A stretch of DNA of 48,197 nt from assembly GCF_000765905.2 (NCBI RefSeq), contig NZ_JRPL02000015.1, positions 1 through 48,197 of the forward strand, given 5' to 3'. The position numbers and the translations under genes were made by a program. Of the stretch, positions 27,203-35,391 are shown piece by piece. The notes under the pieces were generated by a model. It ran no database searches and was not told the DNA's origin. It worked only from the letters and a program-made list of their open reading frames with translations. The stretch's first letter is position 1, and every line of letters begins with the position of its first letter. Source of the stretch: Helicobacter trogontum. GTDB taxonomy: Bacteria; Campylobacterota; Campylobacteria; Campylobacterales; Helicobacteraceae.

Positions 27203-27478
27203 ATGGCTACTGAATTGGCAAATAAGCAAGAGATTATCTCACAATTTGCTAGAGATTCTAAAGATACAGGCTCAAGTGAGGTGCAAATTGCACTTTTAAC
27301 ACATAGGATTGCAAATTTAACACAACACTTAAAAAGTAATCCAAAGGATCACTCAAGTAGGTTGGGGCTTTTGAAGCTTGTTGGACAAAGAAAAAGTTTG
27401 TTGAAGTATTTGAAGAAAAATAAATATGAGAGTTATATTAAGACTATAAAAGCTTTAGAAATTAAAGATAAAGTCTGA
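27203..27478 (+). CDS. rpsO: 30S ribosomal protein S15
   Basis: S15 binds 16S rRNA early in assembly of the small subunit. ATG at 27203 gives 91 residues ([11 protein letters not shown]). The Shine-Dalgarno GGAGG at 27193-27197 excludes the in-frame ATG at 27191, which overlaps it. Typical S15 motifs are [20 protein letters not shown] and the [16 protein letters not shown] segment. A perfect terminator follows, so the gene is monocistronic. Confidence 0.97.
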   Translation: MATELANKQEIISQFARDSKDTGSSEVQIALLTHRIANLTQHLKSNPKDHSSRLGLLKLVGQRKSLLKYLKKNKYESYIKTIKALEIKDKV

Positions 27479-27510
27479 TATTAGTTTTACTTTCATAACT
27501 ATCAATTAGG

Positions 27511-27547
27511 CTCTAAAAGTTACTTTTAGAGTTTCACATTTTTTTTT
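27511..27547 (+). terminator. Intrinsic terminator of rpsO
   Basis: Perfect 9-bp stem CTCTAAAAG / CTTTTAGAG with a 3-base loop. A run of T (27539-27547) follows after a short gap. Confidence 0.75.
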
Positions 27548-28034
27548 GGTTTTTCCCGTTTTTGAGGGAGTATGTGTGCGAGTTGGATTTGGAATTTAGA
27601 GACACAAATTTTTAACCATCTTCGGTTATTCACGCCTATTTCTCGATCATCTTAGTGTTATACCGCATAGAATCCAAGCTACCCTAGAGTATATTCATTA
27701 TTAAATTGAGTTTTATTAATTCTTGCATAATTGTTATATGTATTTGAGATGCACTATTTCTAAATTTATTAGCTTGTTGCTTAAACTCGTTTTAGTTTTG
27801 CATTTATGATGTTTTATGATGCAATCTTATATGGGTTACTATAGTATATGCAATATAATCTTTCTTTAATAATTCTTGATATTAAATTTAATCTTCTTAA
27901 TTGTAGTTTATGGCTCATGTTTGTTGTTAATTTTTTATTAACCATTTAACGCATTTAAGCTATTACTAATAAAATGAATACTAAAATTATATTCGTGTTC
28001 GTGTGACTCAAAATTTTGGAAGAAGGAGAATTGT
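27548..28034. other. Upstream region of ccoN without genes
   Basis: About 490 bp of AT-rich leader. I see no reading frame or RNA gene and no clear -10 close to ccoN, although transcription must start here. AAGAAGGAGA just before the ccoN ATG is a strong ribosome site. Confidence 0.5.
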
Positions 28035-29498
28035 ATGCAAGAGGGCATAAAACAATATGACTACTCGCTTGCAAAGCTATTTTTGCTTGTCTGTATAGCA
28101 ACGGGCTTTCTAGGTATGTTGATAGGTGTAATTTTGGCATTTCAGTTAGCAGTCCCAGATTTAAACTATATTGCTGGGGAATATTCCATTTTTGGTAGAT
28201 TGCGACCATTACACACAAATGTAATTATTTATGGTTTTACATTGAGTGGTATTTGGGCAGGTTGGTATTATTTAGGACAAAGAGTGCTTAAAATCACTTA
28301 TCATGACCATCCATTTTTAAAGTTTGTTGGTGTGTTGCACTTTCTCATGTATCTTGTTGTGTTGGTATTGGCACTTTATACATTGTTTTCTGGTATCACT
28401 CAATCAAAAGAGTATGCAGAGCTTCCATGGATTGTGGATATTTTTGTTGTGATTACTTGGGTATTATGGGGTGTAAGTATGTTTGGCTCTATGGCGGTTA
28501 GAAGGGAGAAAGTTATCTACATTTCATTGTGGTACTTTATTGCTACTTTTACTGCTATTTCTGTGCTTTATATCTTTAACAATCTTGCTGTTCCTACAAA
28601 ACTAGTTACAGGTTATGGTAGCTTTTGGTATAGTATCTCAATGTATGCTGGAACCAATGATGCGTTGATTCAATGGTGGTGGGGACACAATGCGGTTGCT
28701 TTTGTCTTCACTTCAGGGATTATTGGCTTGATTTATTATTTCTTGCCAAAAGAATCTGGACAACCCGTTTTCTCATATAAATTAACCTTGTTTTCATTTT
28801 GGAGCTTAATGTTTGTATACATTTGGGCAGGCGGACACCATGTTATTTACTCAACCGTGCCAGATTGGGTGCAAACTCTTGGCTCTGTGTTCTCTGTTGT
28901 GCTTATTTTACCTTCTTGGGGAACTGCTGTGAATATGCTTTTAACCATGAGAGGACAATGGCATCAACTCAAAGAGTCACCGTTGATCAAGTTTTTAATT
29001 CTTGCGTCTACATGGTATATGTTGGCAACACTTGAGGGTCCAATCCAATCTATTAAATCAGTTAATGCGTTAGCACACTTTACTGATTGGATTATTGGAC
29101 ATGTGCATGATGCTGCACTCGGCTGGGTGGCTTTCACTATTATTGCCAGCGTGTATCACATGTTGCCTCGTCTATTTGGTAGAGAAATCTACTCTAAAAA
29201 GATTATTGAGGCGCAATTCTGGATTATGACAATAGGTATTGTGTTCTATTTCTCAAGCATGTGGATTGCGGGTATAGTGCAAGGTATGATGTGGAGAGAT
29301 ATTACACCTTTAGGACAGCTTAAATACTCTTTCATTGATACTGTTGCGGTGTTGAAGCCATATTTTATCATGAGAAGTATTGGTGGGTTGTTATATCTTA
29401 TTGGCTTTGTAATGTTTATTTATAATGTTGTAATGACTATAGTGGCTGCTCGTGAGCTCAACAAAGAACCTGAGTATGCTTCCCCTATGGCATCTTAA
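28035..29498 (+). CDS. ccoN: Cytochrome cbb3 oxidase catalytic subunit CcoN
   Basis: CcoN holds the low-spin haem b and the high-spin haem b3-CuB centre that reduces oxygen and pumps protons at low oxygen. The 487 residues form about 12 membrane helices. Haem and copper ligand regions are visible: RLRPLHTNVIIYGF near residue 55, WWWGHNAVAF near 220, GGHHVIYSTVPDW near 270, and the double-His helix FTDWIIGHVHDAALGW near 350. A strong Shine-Dalgarno (AAGGAGA) precedes it. It is first in the cco operon, ten bases from ccoO. Confidence 0.97.
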   Translation: MQEGIKQYDYSLAKLFLLVCIATGFLGMLIGVILAFQLAVPDLNYIAGEYSIFGRLRPLHTNVIIYGFTLSGIWAGWYYLGQRVLKITYHDHPFLKFVGVLHFLMYLVVLVLALYTLFSGITQSKEYAELPWIVDIFVVITWVLWGVSMFGSMAVRREKVIYISLWYFIATFTAISVLYIFNNLAVPTKLVTGYGSFWYSISMYAGTNDALIQWWWGHNAVAFVFTSGIIGLIYYFLPKESGQPVFSYKLTLFSFWSLMFVYIWAGGHHVIYSTVPDWVQTLGSVFSVVLILPSWGTAVNMLLTMRGQWHQLKESPLIKFLILASTWYMLATLEGPIQSIKSVNALAHFTDWIIGHVHDAALGWVAFTIIASVYHMLPRLFGREIYSKKIIEAQFWIMTIGIVFYFSSMWIAGIVQGMMWRDITPLGQLKYSFIDTVAVLKPYFIMRSIGGLLYLIGFVMFIYNVVMTIVAARELNKEPEYASPMAS

Positions 29499-29507
29499 GG
29501 AGGTTTT

Positions 29508-30206
29508 ATGTTTGCTTGGTTGGAGAAAAATCCATTCTTTTTCACAATTGCATTTGTTGTTGTGTTTTCTGTAGCTGGGTTGGTACAGATTATACCTGAT
29601 TTTAGAAAGTCTTCTCTTCCATTAGAAGGTTTGCGTCCATTAACTGTGCTTGAGACTGCTGGAAGACAAGTATATATCAAGGAGGGCTGCTATAATTGCC
29701 ATTCACAGCTTATTCGCCAGTTTAAAAGCGAAGTGATGCGTTATGGTATGTATAGTCTTGGTGGTGAATATGCTTATGATAGACCATTCTTATGGGGTTC
29801 TAAGAGGACAGGACCAGATTTGCATAGGATTGGTGATAGAAGCAGTAGCGACTGGCATGCTAATCATATGTATGATCCAAACTCTGTTGTACCCAAGTCT
29901 ATTATGCCAGCATACAAGCACTTATACAATAAGGAAGTAGATTTTGAGACTGCTTATGCGGAAGCATTAACTCAAAAGAAAGTTTTTAATGTGCCTTATG
30001 ATGTTGAGGGATTGAAAACTAGTGTTAAGCTTGGTTCTATTAAAGAAGCGAAAGAACAATTTAAGGTGGAAGCAGGACAGATTGTAGAGGAAATGAAACA
30101 TAGTCAAACAACTCAAATGTTTGAAGATGGAAATGGTAAGATTACTGAGATTGTGGCACTTATTGCTTATCTTAATAGTCTAGGTTCAAGCAGAATTGTT
30201 AAATAG
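29508..30206 (+). CDS. ccoO: Cytochrome cbb3 oxidase monohaem subunit CcoO
   Basis: CcoO is a membrane-anchored cytochrome c that feeds electrons into CcoN. The 232-residue product has one N-terminal membrane helix (about 10-30) and a single haem c site CYNCH at 61-65. GPDLHRIGDR follows, with candidate Met ligands in SIMPAYKHL. It starts ten bases after ccoN with the site AAGGAGG and is translated as part of the operon. Confidence 0.96.
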   Translation: MFAWLEKNPFFFTIAFVVVFSVAGLVQIIPDFRKSSLPLEGLRPLTVLETAGRQVYIKEGCYNCHSQLIRQFKSEVMRYGMYSLGGEYAYDRPFLWGSKRTGPDLHRIGDRSSSDWHANHMYDPNSVVPKSIMPAYKHLYNKEVDFETAYAEALTQKKVFNVPYDVEGLKTSVKLGSIKEAKEQFKVEAGQIVEEMKHSQTTQMFEDGNGKITEIVALIAYLNSLGSSRIVK

Positions 30207-30230
30207 GTGAAAATCTGAAAGGAGATTTGC

Positions 30231-30464
30231 ATGAGTCTTATAATATATGGTTTTGATTTATTGAGTTTGAAGGGGGCTTATTTGCTCTCTACCATTTTTT
30301 TAATAATTTGGCTATATGCTTATATCTACCATCTTTACCGATCTCAGGCGACTGGGGAAGTAGATTATGAGAAATATAGTAAACTTGCACTTCAAGATTC
30401 TCTAGATGATGTGTTGATAGAATCTTGTGATAACAAAAACAACAAGATGGCGGAAAGGAGATAA
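30231..30464 (+). CDS. ccoQ: Cytochrome cbb3 oxidase small subunit CcoQ
   Basis: CcoQ (subunit IV) is a small single-helix protein that stabilises the cbb3 complex. The 77 residues have one membrane segment (GAYLLSTIFLIIWLYAYIYHLYR, about 15-37) and a charged C-terminal tail. AAGGAG lies nine bases before the ATG. It sits between ccoO and ccoP with only two bases to ccoP. Confidence 0.85.
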   Translation: MSLIIYGFDLLSLKGAYLLSTIFLIIWLYAYIYHLYRSQATGEVDYEKYSKLALQDSLDDVLIESCDNKNNKMAERR

Positions 30465-30466
30465 TA

Positions 30467-31354
30467 ATGGGTTGGTTAAGCGATCACGTCAATCTAATTG
30501 GCTTTATTGGTGCTGTGGTGATTCTTTTGCTAACTATTGCGATAGCATGGTTTTATATTCAAAAGATGAAAACAGAGAGCGTAGGAGGAGAGCTTACAGA
30601 ACATTCATGGGATGGTATTAGAGAATTTAATAATAATATTCCAACAGGTTGGCTTTTATCTCTCTTAGGACTTATGATATGGGCTGTTTGGTATATTCTT
30701 TTTGGCTACCCTTTAAATGCTTATTCACAAATTGGTGAATATAATCAAGAATCTCATGCTTATAATCAAAAGTTTGAAACAGTACATGCAAATTTAGATT
30801 CAGATAAAATGCGTGAGATGGGTGAGCAAATCTTTCTTGTGCAATGTGCACAATGTCATGGGTTGAGTGCTGAAGGTAATGATGGTAAGGCACAAAACCT
30901 TACTCATTGGGGTAAACTTGATGGTGTTATGGATACTGTTCGTAATGGTAGCTTTGGACTTACAAAAGAAAATGGTGAAGAGTTTGGCGGTATGCCATCT
31001 GGTCTTTTAAGTGAGGAAAAGGATATACAAGCAGTTGCCCACTATGTGATGAGTGAGATTGTTAAAGATACCTCCATGAAGTATGATGAAGAGCTAGTAA
31101 AAGCTGGAAATGAAATTTATCATAGTGAAGAAAATGGTACATGTTTCCAATGCCATGGTGCCAATGGTGAGGGTGTAGAAGATATGGGTCCAGCACTTCA
31201 AACATATGGAAAAACTGAGTTTCTAGCAAATGTTTTACAGCATGGTAAAAAAGGTGAAATAGGAGTTATGCCATCTTTCCAATATCTCAATCTAAGTCAA
31301 AAAGAAGTAGAAGCTTTGCAAATATTTATTGCGGCAAAACAAAAGATTCAGTAG
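30467..31354 (+). CDS. ccoP: Cytochrome cbb3 oxidase dihaem subunit CcoP
   Basis: CcoP carries two c-type haems and receives electrons from soluble cytochrome c. The 295 residues have two N-terminal membrane helices (about 10-32 and 60-80, NIPTGWLLSLLGLMIWAVWY). Haem sites are CAQCH (127-131) and CFQCH (226-230), with likely Met ligands in FGGMPSGL and VMPSFQYL. The ribosome site GGAG lies within the end of ccoQ. Confidence 0.96.
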   Translation: MGWLSDHVNLIGFIGAVVILLLTIAIAWFYIQKMKTESVGGELTEHSWDGIREFNNNIPTGWLLSLLGLMIWAVWYILFGYPLNAYSQIGEYNQESHAYNQKFETVHANLDSDKMREMGEQIFLVQCAQCHGLSAEGNDGKAQNLTHWGKLDGVMDTVRNGSFGLTKENGEEFGGMPSGLLSEEKDIQAVAHYVMSEIVKDTSMKYDEELVKAGNEIYHSEENGTCFQCHGANGEGVEDMGPALQTYGKTEFLANVLQHGKKGEIGVMPSFQYLNLSQKEVEALQIFIAAKQKIQ

Positions 31355-31369
31355 TCTAAGGAGAAGTGT

Positions 31370-31579
31370 ATGCAAGCGATCATAAATGTTCTTAATAGTT
31401 TAGTTGGTTTTTTCCTTGCTGTGTTGCTTGTAGTAATAGTGGCAGCAATTGGTGGTTATAATGCTATGAAGATTCAGCAATCAAGTGCCACAACATTCTA
31501 TAGTGTTGATTCGCATAATTTAAAAAAGAATGATACTGCAAATCAAAATGCGTTTAAGATTATAGATAATAAGGAATAA
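31370..31579 (+). CDS. DUF4006-like small membrane protein of the cco operon
   Basis: The 69-residue protein has one membrane helix (about 8-30, LNSLVGFFLAVLLVVIVAAIGG) followed by a short soluble tail. The tail (AMKIQQSSATTFYSVDSHNLKK) resembles the DUF4006 family found beside ccoNOQP in Campylobacterota. It starts 15 bases after ccoP with its own AAGGAG site. A role in assembling or stabilising the oxidase is an inference from position. Confidence 0.75.
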   Translation: MQAIINVLNSLVGFFLAVLLVVIVAAIGGYNAMKIQQSSATTFYSVDSHNLKKNDTANQNAFKIIDNKE

Positions 31580-31592
31580 AAAGGAGTTTATA

Positions 31593-31700
31593 ATGAAATT
31601 TACAGGACTTGAAAAATTTGTAGCACTTGTGCTTGTTGGGTTTGGTTTGCTTACTATAGTGCTTACGCTTACGCCATATGAATTTTTACATGCAATATAG
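31593..31700 (+). CDS. 35-residue single-helix membrane peptide in the cco operon
   Basis: ATG at 31593 follows AAGGAG (31581-31586) by six bases and lies 13 bases after the previous stop. It encodes 35 residues beginning MKFTGLEKFVALV and ending PYEFLHAI. Residues about 9-27 are one continuous hydrophobic helix. Tight spacing, a good ribosome site and a membrane-helix composition support a real gene although it is very short. Similar tiny subunits stabilise terminal oxidases elsewhere (CcoQ, CydX), so an oxidase-linked role is plausible but inferred. Confidence 0.75.
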   Translation: MKFTGLEKFVALVLVGFGLLTIVLTLTPYEFLHAI

Positions 31701-31722
31701 AGATTGAAAGGTGAGTTTTAGT

Positions 31723-32517
31723 TTGAGTAGAGTGCATTATGTTCTTGCAGTATTTATCAATTTAGTTGCGTTGCAGGTGTTTGCATTTGCAGTTGAGAGT
31801 GAAAAGTCTAGCGGTGTTGTTGCAACAGAACAATTTCCTGCGACATCTAATCTTTTAGATAGCTCCAATAGACATTCTCAAACTGATACTACTTATAAGA
31901 AACAAAATAGTGGTGCTAATTTAATAGATAAAAATGGTTATTTGCAAGGAGATATTGATATACTCTCGCAAGATGCACCTAAAATTATACAAGAGTTATC
32001 TAGTGTTTTATACAAGAAGACAGGCGTTAAGGTATTTTTACATGTTGTTGAAAGGACACCACAGGATAATGCCAAAGAGCATGATGATACAGACATAAAT
32101 GAAAGATTTCATAACCGCAGATCTTATGAGTCTCGCATTATAGAGCAGATACATGGTAACTATGCTATTATATTTCTTTTCTATAGTGATCATGCTATAA
32201 CATTAAAGAGTAATTTGGATTTTTTAAGTGATTCTAATGTAGCAGAACTACTAGAGAATTATGCGTATCCTTATTTACCTGCAGATAAAGTAGGGACACC
32301 ACGTTATGATAATGGTGTAAATGAGGGAGTGTCAAACTTGTATCTTGCACTAATACACGCAATAGCACAATCTTACAATGTGGAGCTGAATGCACCAAAA
32401 CCCATGGAGAGACAAAGCGATGTGACAAAGGTTATAATATATTCCATGTTGCTCATTCTTCTTGGTCTATTTGTATTGGTGCGTTTTGGTTTACTTGCAT
32501 TTAAGAAGAAAGGATAA
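31723..32517 (+). CDS. TPM-like periplasmic membrane-anchored protein
   Basis: The product resembles TPM (TLP18.3/Psb32/MOLO-1) proteins. It has a signal peptide (MSRVHYVLAVFINLVALQVFAFA) and a low-complexity spacer (about 25-70). A domain at about 70-210 contains APKIIQELSSVLYKKTGVKVF and the strand NYAIIFLFYSDHAITL. A C-terminal membrane anchor follows (about 235-258), then KKKG. TTG at 31723 is preferred because AAGGTGAG lies seven bases upstream and translation then starts at the signal peptide; GTG at 31711 would add four residues. It lies directly before the FixH-like gene. Its biochemical role is unknown. Confidence 0.65.
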   Translation: MSRVHYVLAVFINLVALQVFAFAVESEKSSGVVATEQFPATSNLLDSSNRHSQTDTTYKKQNSGANLIDKNGYLQGDIDILSQDAPKIIQELSSVLYKKTGVKVFLHVVERTPQDNAKEHDDTDINERFHNRRSYESRIIEQIHGNYAIIFLFYSDHAITLKSNLDFLSDSNVAELLENYAYPYLPADKVGTPRYDNGVNEGVSNLYLALIHAIAQSYNVELNAPKPMERQSDVTKVIIYSMLLILLGLFVLVRFGLLAFKKKG

Positions 32518-32519
32518 AA

Positions 32520-33131
32520 ATGACAGCAAAAAAACGCACATTATGGCCTTTTGGAATTTTGCTTGTTATTGCATTGGGTATTGTTCTCATTGTGATAAGT
32601 ATTCGAATTTCGAGTAAGCAAAGTATCGATACAGACCATACTTTTAACATAAAACGTATAGAATTGGATGAAAAAATTAATTCTATCATGCAGCAACAAA
32701 ATGCTTTTGAGAATCTTTATAATGTACGTATCAGCACAATTGGTGATGGTGTGAATGCGCCAATCATGAAAAACCCTTACTACACAATACCCGTTCCGCG
32801 GGATATACCAAAGAATGAGGGTTTATTGCACGGAGATAATAGTGTGTTGACAATATATCTTGAAAGGAAGAAATATGATGAGAGTACTCAGGATATATAC
32901 ATAAAATCTGTTGATTTAGAGTTTGTTAGGCTTGATCAAGGTGAGAAGAAAGCAAGCAAACTCTCAGTTCCTATGATAAAAAGTGGAGAAAATACGTATT
33001 CTACCAAAGCTTTTTCATTACCTATGCAGGGATATTATCAGGCTCGATTTAAGATTAATGCCAAAGCTACAAATACAAAGCAAGATGAGAGCTTCCCTGT
33101 TTATTTCTATCATTGGGTATTTAATGGATAG
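32520..33131 (+). CDS. FixH-like protein, possible cbb3 oxidase assembly factor
   Basis: The 203-residue protein has one N-terminal membrane helix (RTLWPFGILLVIALGIVLIV, about 5-30). An extracytoplasmic domain follows, with beta-type segments (SVLTIYLERKKYD, YIKSVDLEFVRLD) and a final GYYQARFKI. This is the FixH pattern, and FixH proteins help mature cbb3 oxidase. The ATG is two bases after the previous stop, with AAAGGA before it, so the genes are coupled. The assignment rests on layout and position rather than strong motifs. Confidence 0.6.
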   Translation: MTAKKRTLWPFGILLVIALGIVLIVISIRISSKQSIDTDHTFNIKRIELDEKINSIMQQQNAFENLYNVRISTIGDGVNAPIMKNPYYTIPVPRDIPKNEGLLHGDNSVLTIYLERKKYDESTQDIYIKSVDLEFVRLDQGEKKASKLSVPMIKSGENTYSTKAFSLPMQGYYQARFKINAKATNTKQDESFPVYFYHWVFNG

Positions 33132-33169
33132 GATAATTCACAGCCGCAGTGTTTTGTAAGTGGTAAATT

Positions 33170-33619
33170 ATGCAACAATCTATAGGTATGAAACGTAAAA
33201 AAATAGACACACTGAAAAACTCCTATGAGTTTGATATAGTGTTTAAGAATGGTTGGCGTTTTAATAGGGAATTTATGGCAATTTATGTTATTCCTTTACG
33301 TGATTTTATACTGCATTTACGCAAAAAAAAGCAGTATAATCGTATGATAGAATCTAAAATGCTTTTAGGTTTCAGCATAAATAAAAAAGTAGCAACAGCA
33401 TGCAAGAGGAATCTTATTAGACGTCAGATTAAAGCTATTATGCAAGAGTTTCATGTAAATTATAAGGGCTATGCCTTTGTTTTTATATGTCGAAAAGGTA
33501 TTGTAGAATATGATTTTATTGCTTTAAAGAAGCATATTCTCTATAGTATAAAACGACTTACTCAATCAAAAAATACAAGAGATATAAGAGATACAAGCAA
33601 ATATTCGCCTATATCATAG
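33170..33619 (+). CDS. rnpA: Ribonuclease P protein component
   Basis: RnpA is the protein subunit of RNase P, which trims tRNA 5' leaders with the RNA subunit RnpB. The 149-residue product has LKNSYEFDIVFKNG at the start and the RNR-type signature NKKVATACKRNLIRRQIK near residue 65-82. YKGYAFVFICRKGI, the typical late strand, follows. An extra loop (about 45-60, LHLRKKKQYNRMIE) precedes the signature. Ribosome-site evidence is weak. Usually rnpA follows rpmH and precedes yidC; here neither is present and the gene trails the cco operon by 38 bases. Confidence 0.85.
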   Translation: MQQSIGMKRKKIDTLKNSYEFDIVFKNGWRFNREFMAIYVIPLRDFILHLRKKKQYNRMIESKMLLGFSINKKVATACKRNLIRRQIKAIMQEFHVNYKGYAFVFICRKGIVEYDFIALKKHILYSIKRLTQSKNTRDIRDTSKYSPIS

Positions 33620-33946
33620 TTATGCAATAAGTCCACTAATTAAGACATCAAAAGCACAAGCAGCAACACTTCAAACTTTATCATATATCTTCTGAGTTTC
33701 ATTTTATCGTTTAACATTACAAAAATACTAGAATTTTCGATTGTGTGTGTTGTTGGTAGAATAAGAAAGTTAATTGCGATGTATAGGCTATTTCATGGTT
33801 GCAAATATGTAGAACCTAAGTATCAAAATCACACCCTCAACCCTGCATTCTTGTGATTTCATCAGTGCATATTTATATTTTTTTTGGAGTTAGGTTTATA
33901 AAATCTATATGTTTATTTTGTTGATATATTGCAGAGATTTATATTA
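33620..33946. other. 327-bp spacer between convergent genes
   Basis: It lies between rnpA and ogt. I find no rpmH, yidD or other short gene in it, no clear terminator and no tRNA. Confidence 0.55.
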
Positions 33947-34477
33947 TTAGAACTTGTGTTTTGTTTGCGCTTCAAGTGTGAGTAAATGCTTTTTAGTATC
34001 AAGTCCTGCACGATAGCCACCTATTTTTCCATTGTGACTTACAACGCGATGACAAGGGATAAAAAATAATATTGGATTGTTTTTACATGCGTTACCAACT
34101 GCACGCATAGCATTTGGTTTTCCAAGAATATTGGCAATATCTTTATAGCTCCTTGTTTCCCCATGAGGAATATACATGAGTGTATTCCACACATCCTTTT
34201 GAAATGAGGTTCCCTGCATATATAATGGTATGGATAATAAGAACATGCTATTATGTTTCATATTTAATGGAATACTGCCTGATAAATAAAGTGTTAAGGC
34301 TTTTATAGCCTGCTTACTTATATGGTTTTCTTCTAAAAGCTTATACATTTCAATACTATGCAATGAATGTTGTGTTTCCTCATTAAAGAGCTCTATATTT
34401 ATAATCTTGTCTTTATAAATCATAATGCCTATATCACCAATCACGCTTTTATATAGTCCGCCATAATGATTTCGCAT
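33947..34477 (-). CDS. ogt: Methylated-DNA--protein-cysteine methyltransferase
   Basis: The enzyme repairs O6-methylguanine by transferring the methyl group to its own Cys, a single-use reaction. The 176 residues have an N-terminal domain and the C-terminal alkyltransferase domain (about 90-170). The active site is IPCHRVV (C142) and the DNA-binding helix includes MRAVGNACKNNP. GGYRAGLDTKKHLL closes the domain. The short divergent gap to murI carries promoters for both genes. Confidence 0.92.
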   Translation of the reverse strand: MRNHYGGLYKSVIGDIGIMIYKDKIINIELFNEETQHSLHSIEMYKLLEENHISKQAIKALTLYLSGSIPLNMKHNSMFLLSIPLYMQGTSFQKDVWNTLMYIPHGETRSYKDIANILGKPNAMRAVGNACKNNPILFFIPCHRVVSHNGKIGGYRAGLDTKKHLLTLEAQTKHKF

Positions 34478-34531
34478 ACTTTTTCCTTTTACGCTACAAT
34501 TACGATATAGATTCTAAATATTAGGTAATGT

Positions 34532-35308
34532 ATGCAAACAATTAACAATATTGGTATTTTTGATAGTGGCGTGGGTGGTTTAACCGTGTTAAAAAGCCTC
34601 ATTGAGGAGGTAGGTTTTAATCATATTGTATATTATGGTGATACTGCACGTGTACCCTATGGCAATAAGGATACAGAGACCATTCGCCGTTTTTCATTGG
34701 AGGCTTTAGAATTTTTCTCGAATTTTGAACTTGATTTGCTCGTTGTGGCATGCAACACTGCTTCAGCTCATGCTCTGCATGCTATGCAGGGATGCTCTAA
34801 GATACCAATTATAGGTGTTATTGAATCTGGTATTGCCGCACTTACGCAGCAGCAGATAGCAAAAGACAAGCATATACTTGTATTGGCAACAGAAGCTACA
34901 ATAAAATCAGATAGTTATGCAAAAAGTCTGCGGAATCTAGGATATACAAATATCACAAGCCTTGCTACAAATCTTTTTGTAAGCTTGGTAGAGGAGCGTG
35001 TATTTAGTGGAGAAGTTGTGGATTCTGTATTGAGACATTATTTTTCATCAACCTTGAAGCCTGATGTGGTGATATTAGGTTGTACACATTTTCCCCTCTT
35101 GTTGCAACCAATGCAGAAATTTTTTGGTAATAATGTAAAATTTATCCATTCTGGTGAGGCGATTGCATGTTATGTAAGAGAACATTTTCAAATAGCACAA
35201 AACTCTAGAAATCTCATTGATTTTTTTGCAAGTGATAATGTAGCAAAGCTAAAAAGCACTGCAAGATTGTGGCTCAAAGAGGGCACATACTTAGTTAATG
35301 AGAGATGA
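34532..35308 (+). CDS. murI: Glutamate racemase
   Basis: MurI converts L- to D-glutamate for the second residue of the peptidoglycan stem. The 258 residues match Helicobacter MurI. IGIFDSGVGGLTVL and YYGDTARVPYG come first. The two catalytic cysteines lie in VVACNTASA (C74) and ILGCTHFPLL (C185). Start supported by TAGGT six bases upstream. Confidence 0.96.
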   Translation: MQTINNIGIFDSGVGGLTVLKSLIEEVGFNHIVYYGDTARVPYGNKDTETIRRFSLEALEFFSNFELDLLVVACNTASAHALHAMQGCSKIPIIGVIESGIAALTQQQIAKDKHILVLATEATIKSDSYAKSLRNLGYTNITSLATNLFVSLVEERVFSGEVVDSVLRHYFSSTLKPDVVILGCTHFPLLLQPMQKFFGNNVKFIHSGEAIACYVREHFQIAQNSRNLIDFFASDNVAKLKSTARLWLKEGTYLVNER

Positions 35309-35357
35309 AACCTTTCATGCAAGTTTATATAGCATTATAATCTATTTTTGTTTTTGC

Positions 35358-35363
35358 TATAAT
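35358..35363 (+). promoter_or_regulatory. -10 element of the TrmN6-like gene
   Basis: TTTTTGCTATAATCACG holds an extended -10 (TGCTATAAT) 28 bp before the start codon. Confidence 0.6.
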
Positions 35364-35391
35364 CACGCTAATAACATTATTAAAGGCAACA

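Noticed and set aside
27539-27547. T9 run as a phase-variation tract
   Set aside because: It follows the rpsO hairpin and belongs to a terminator, not to a coding frame.
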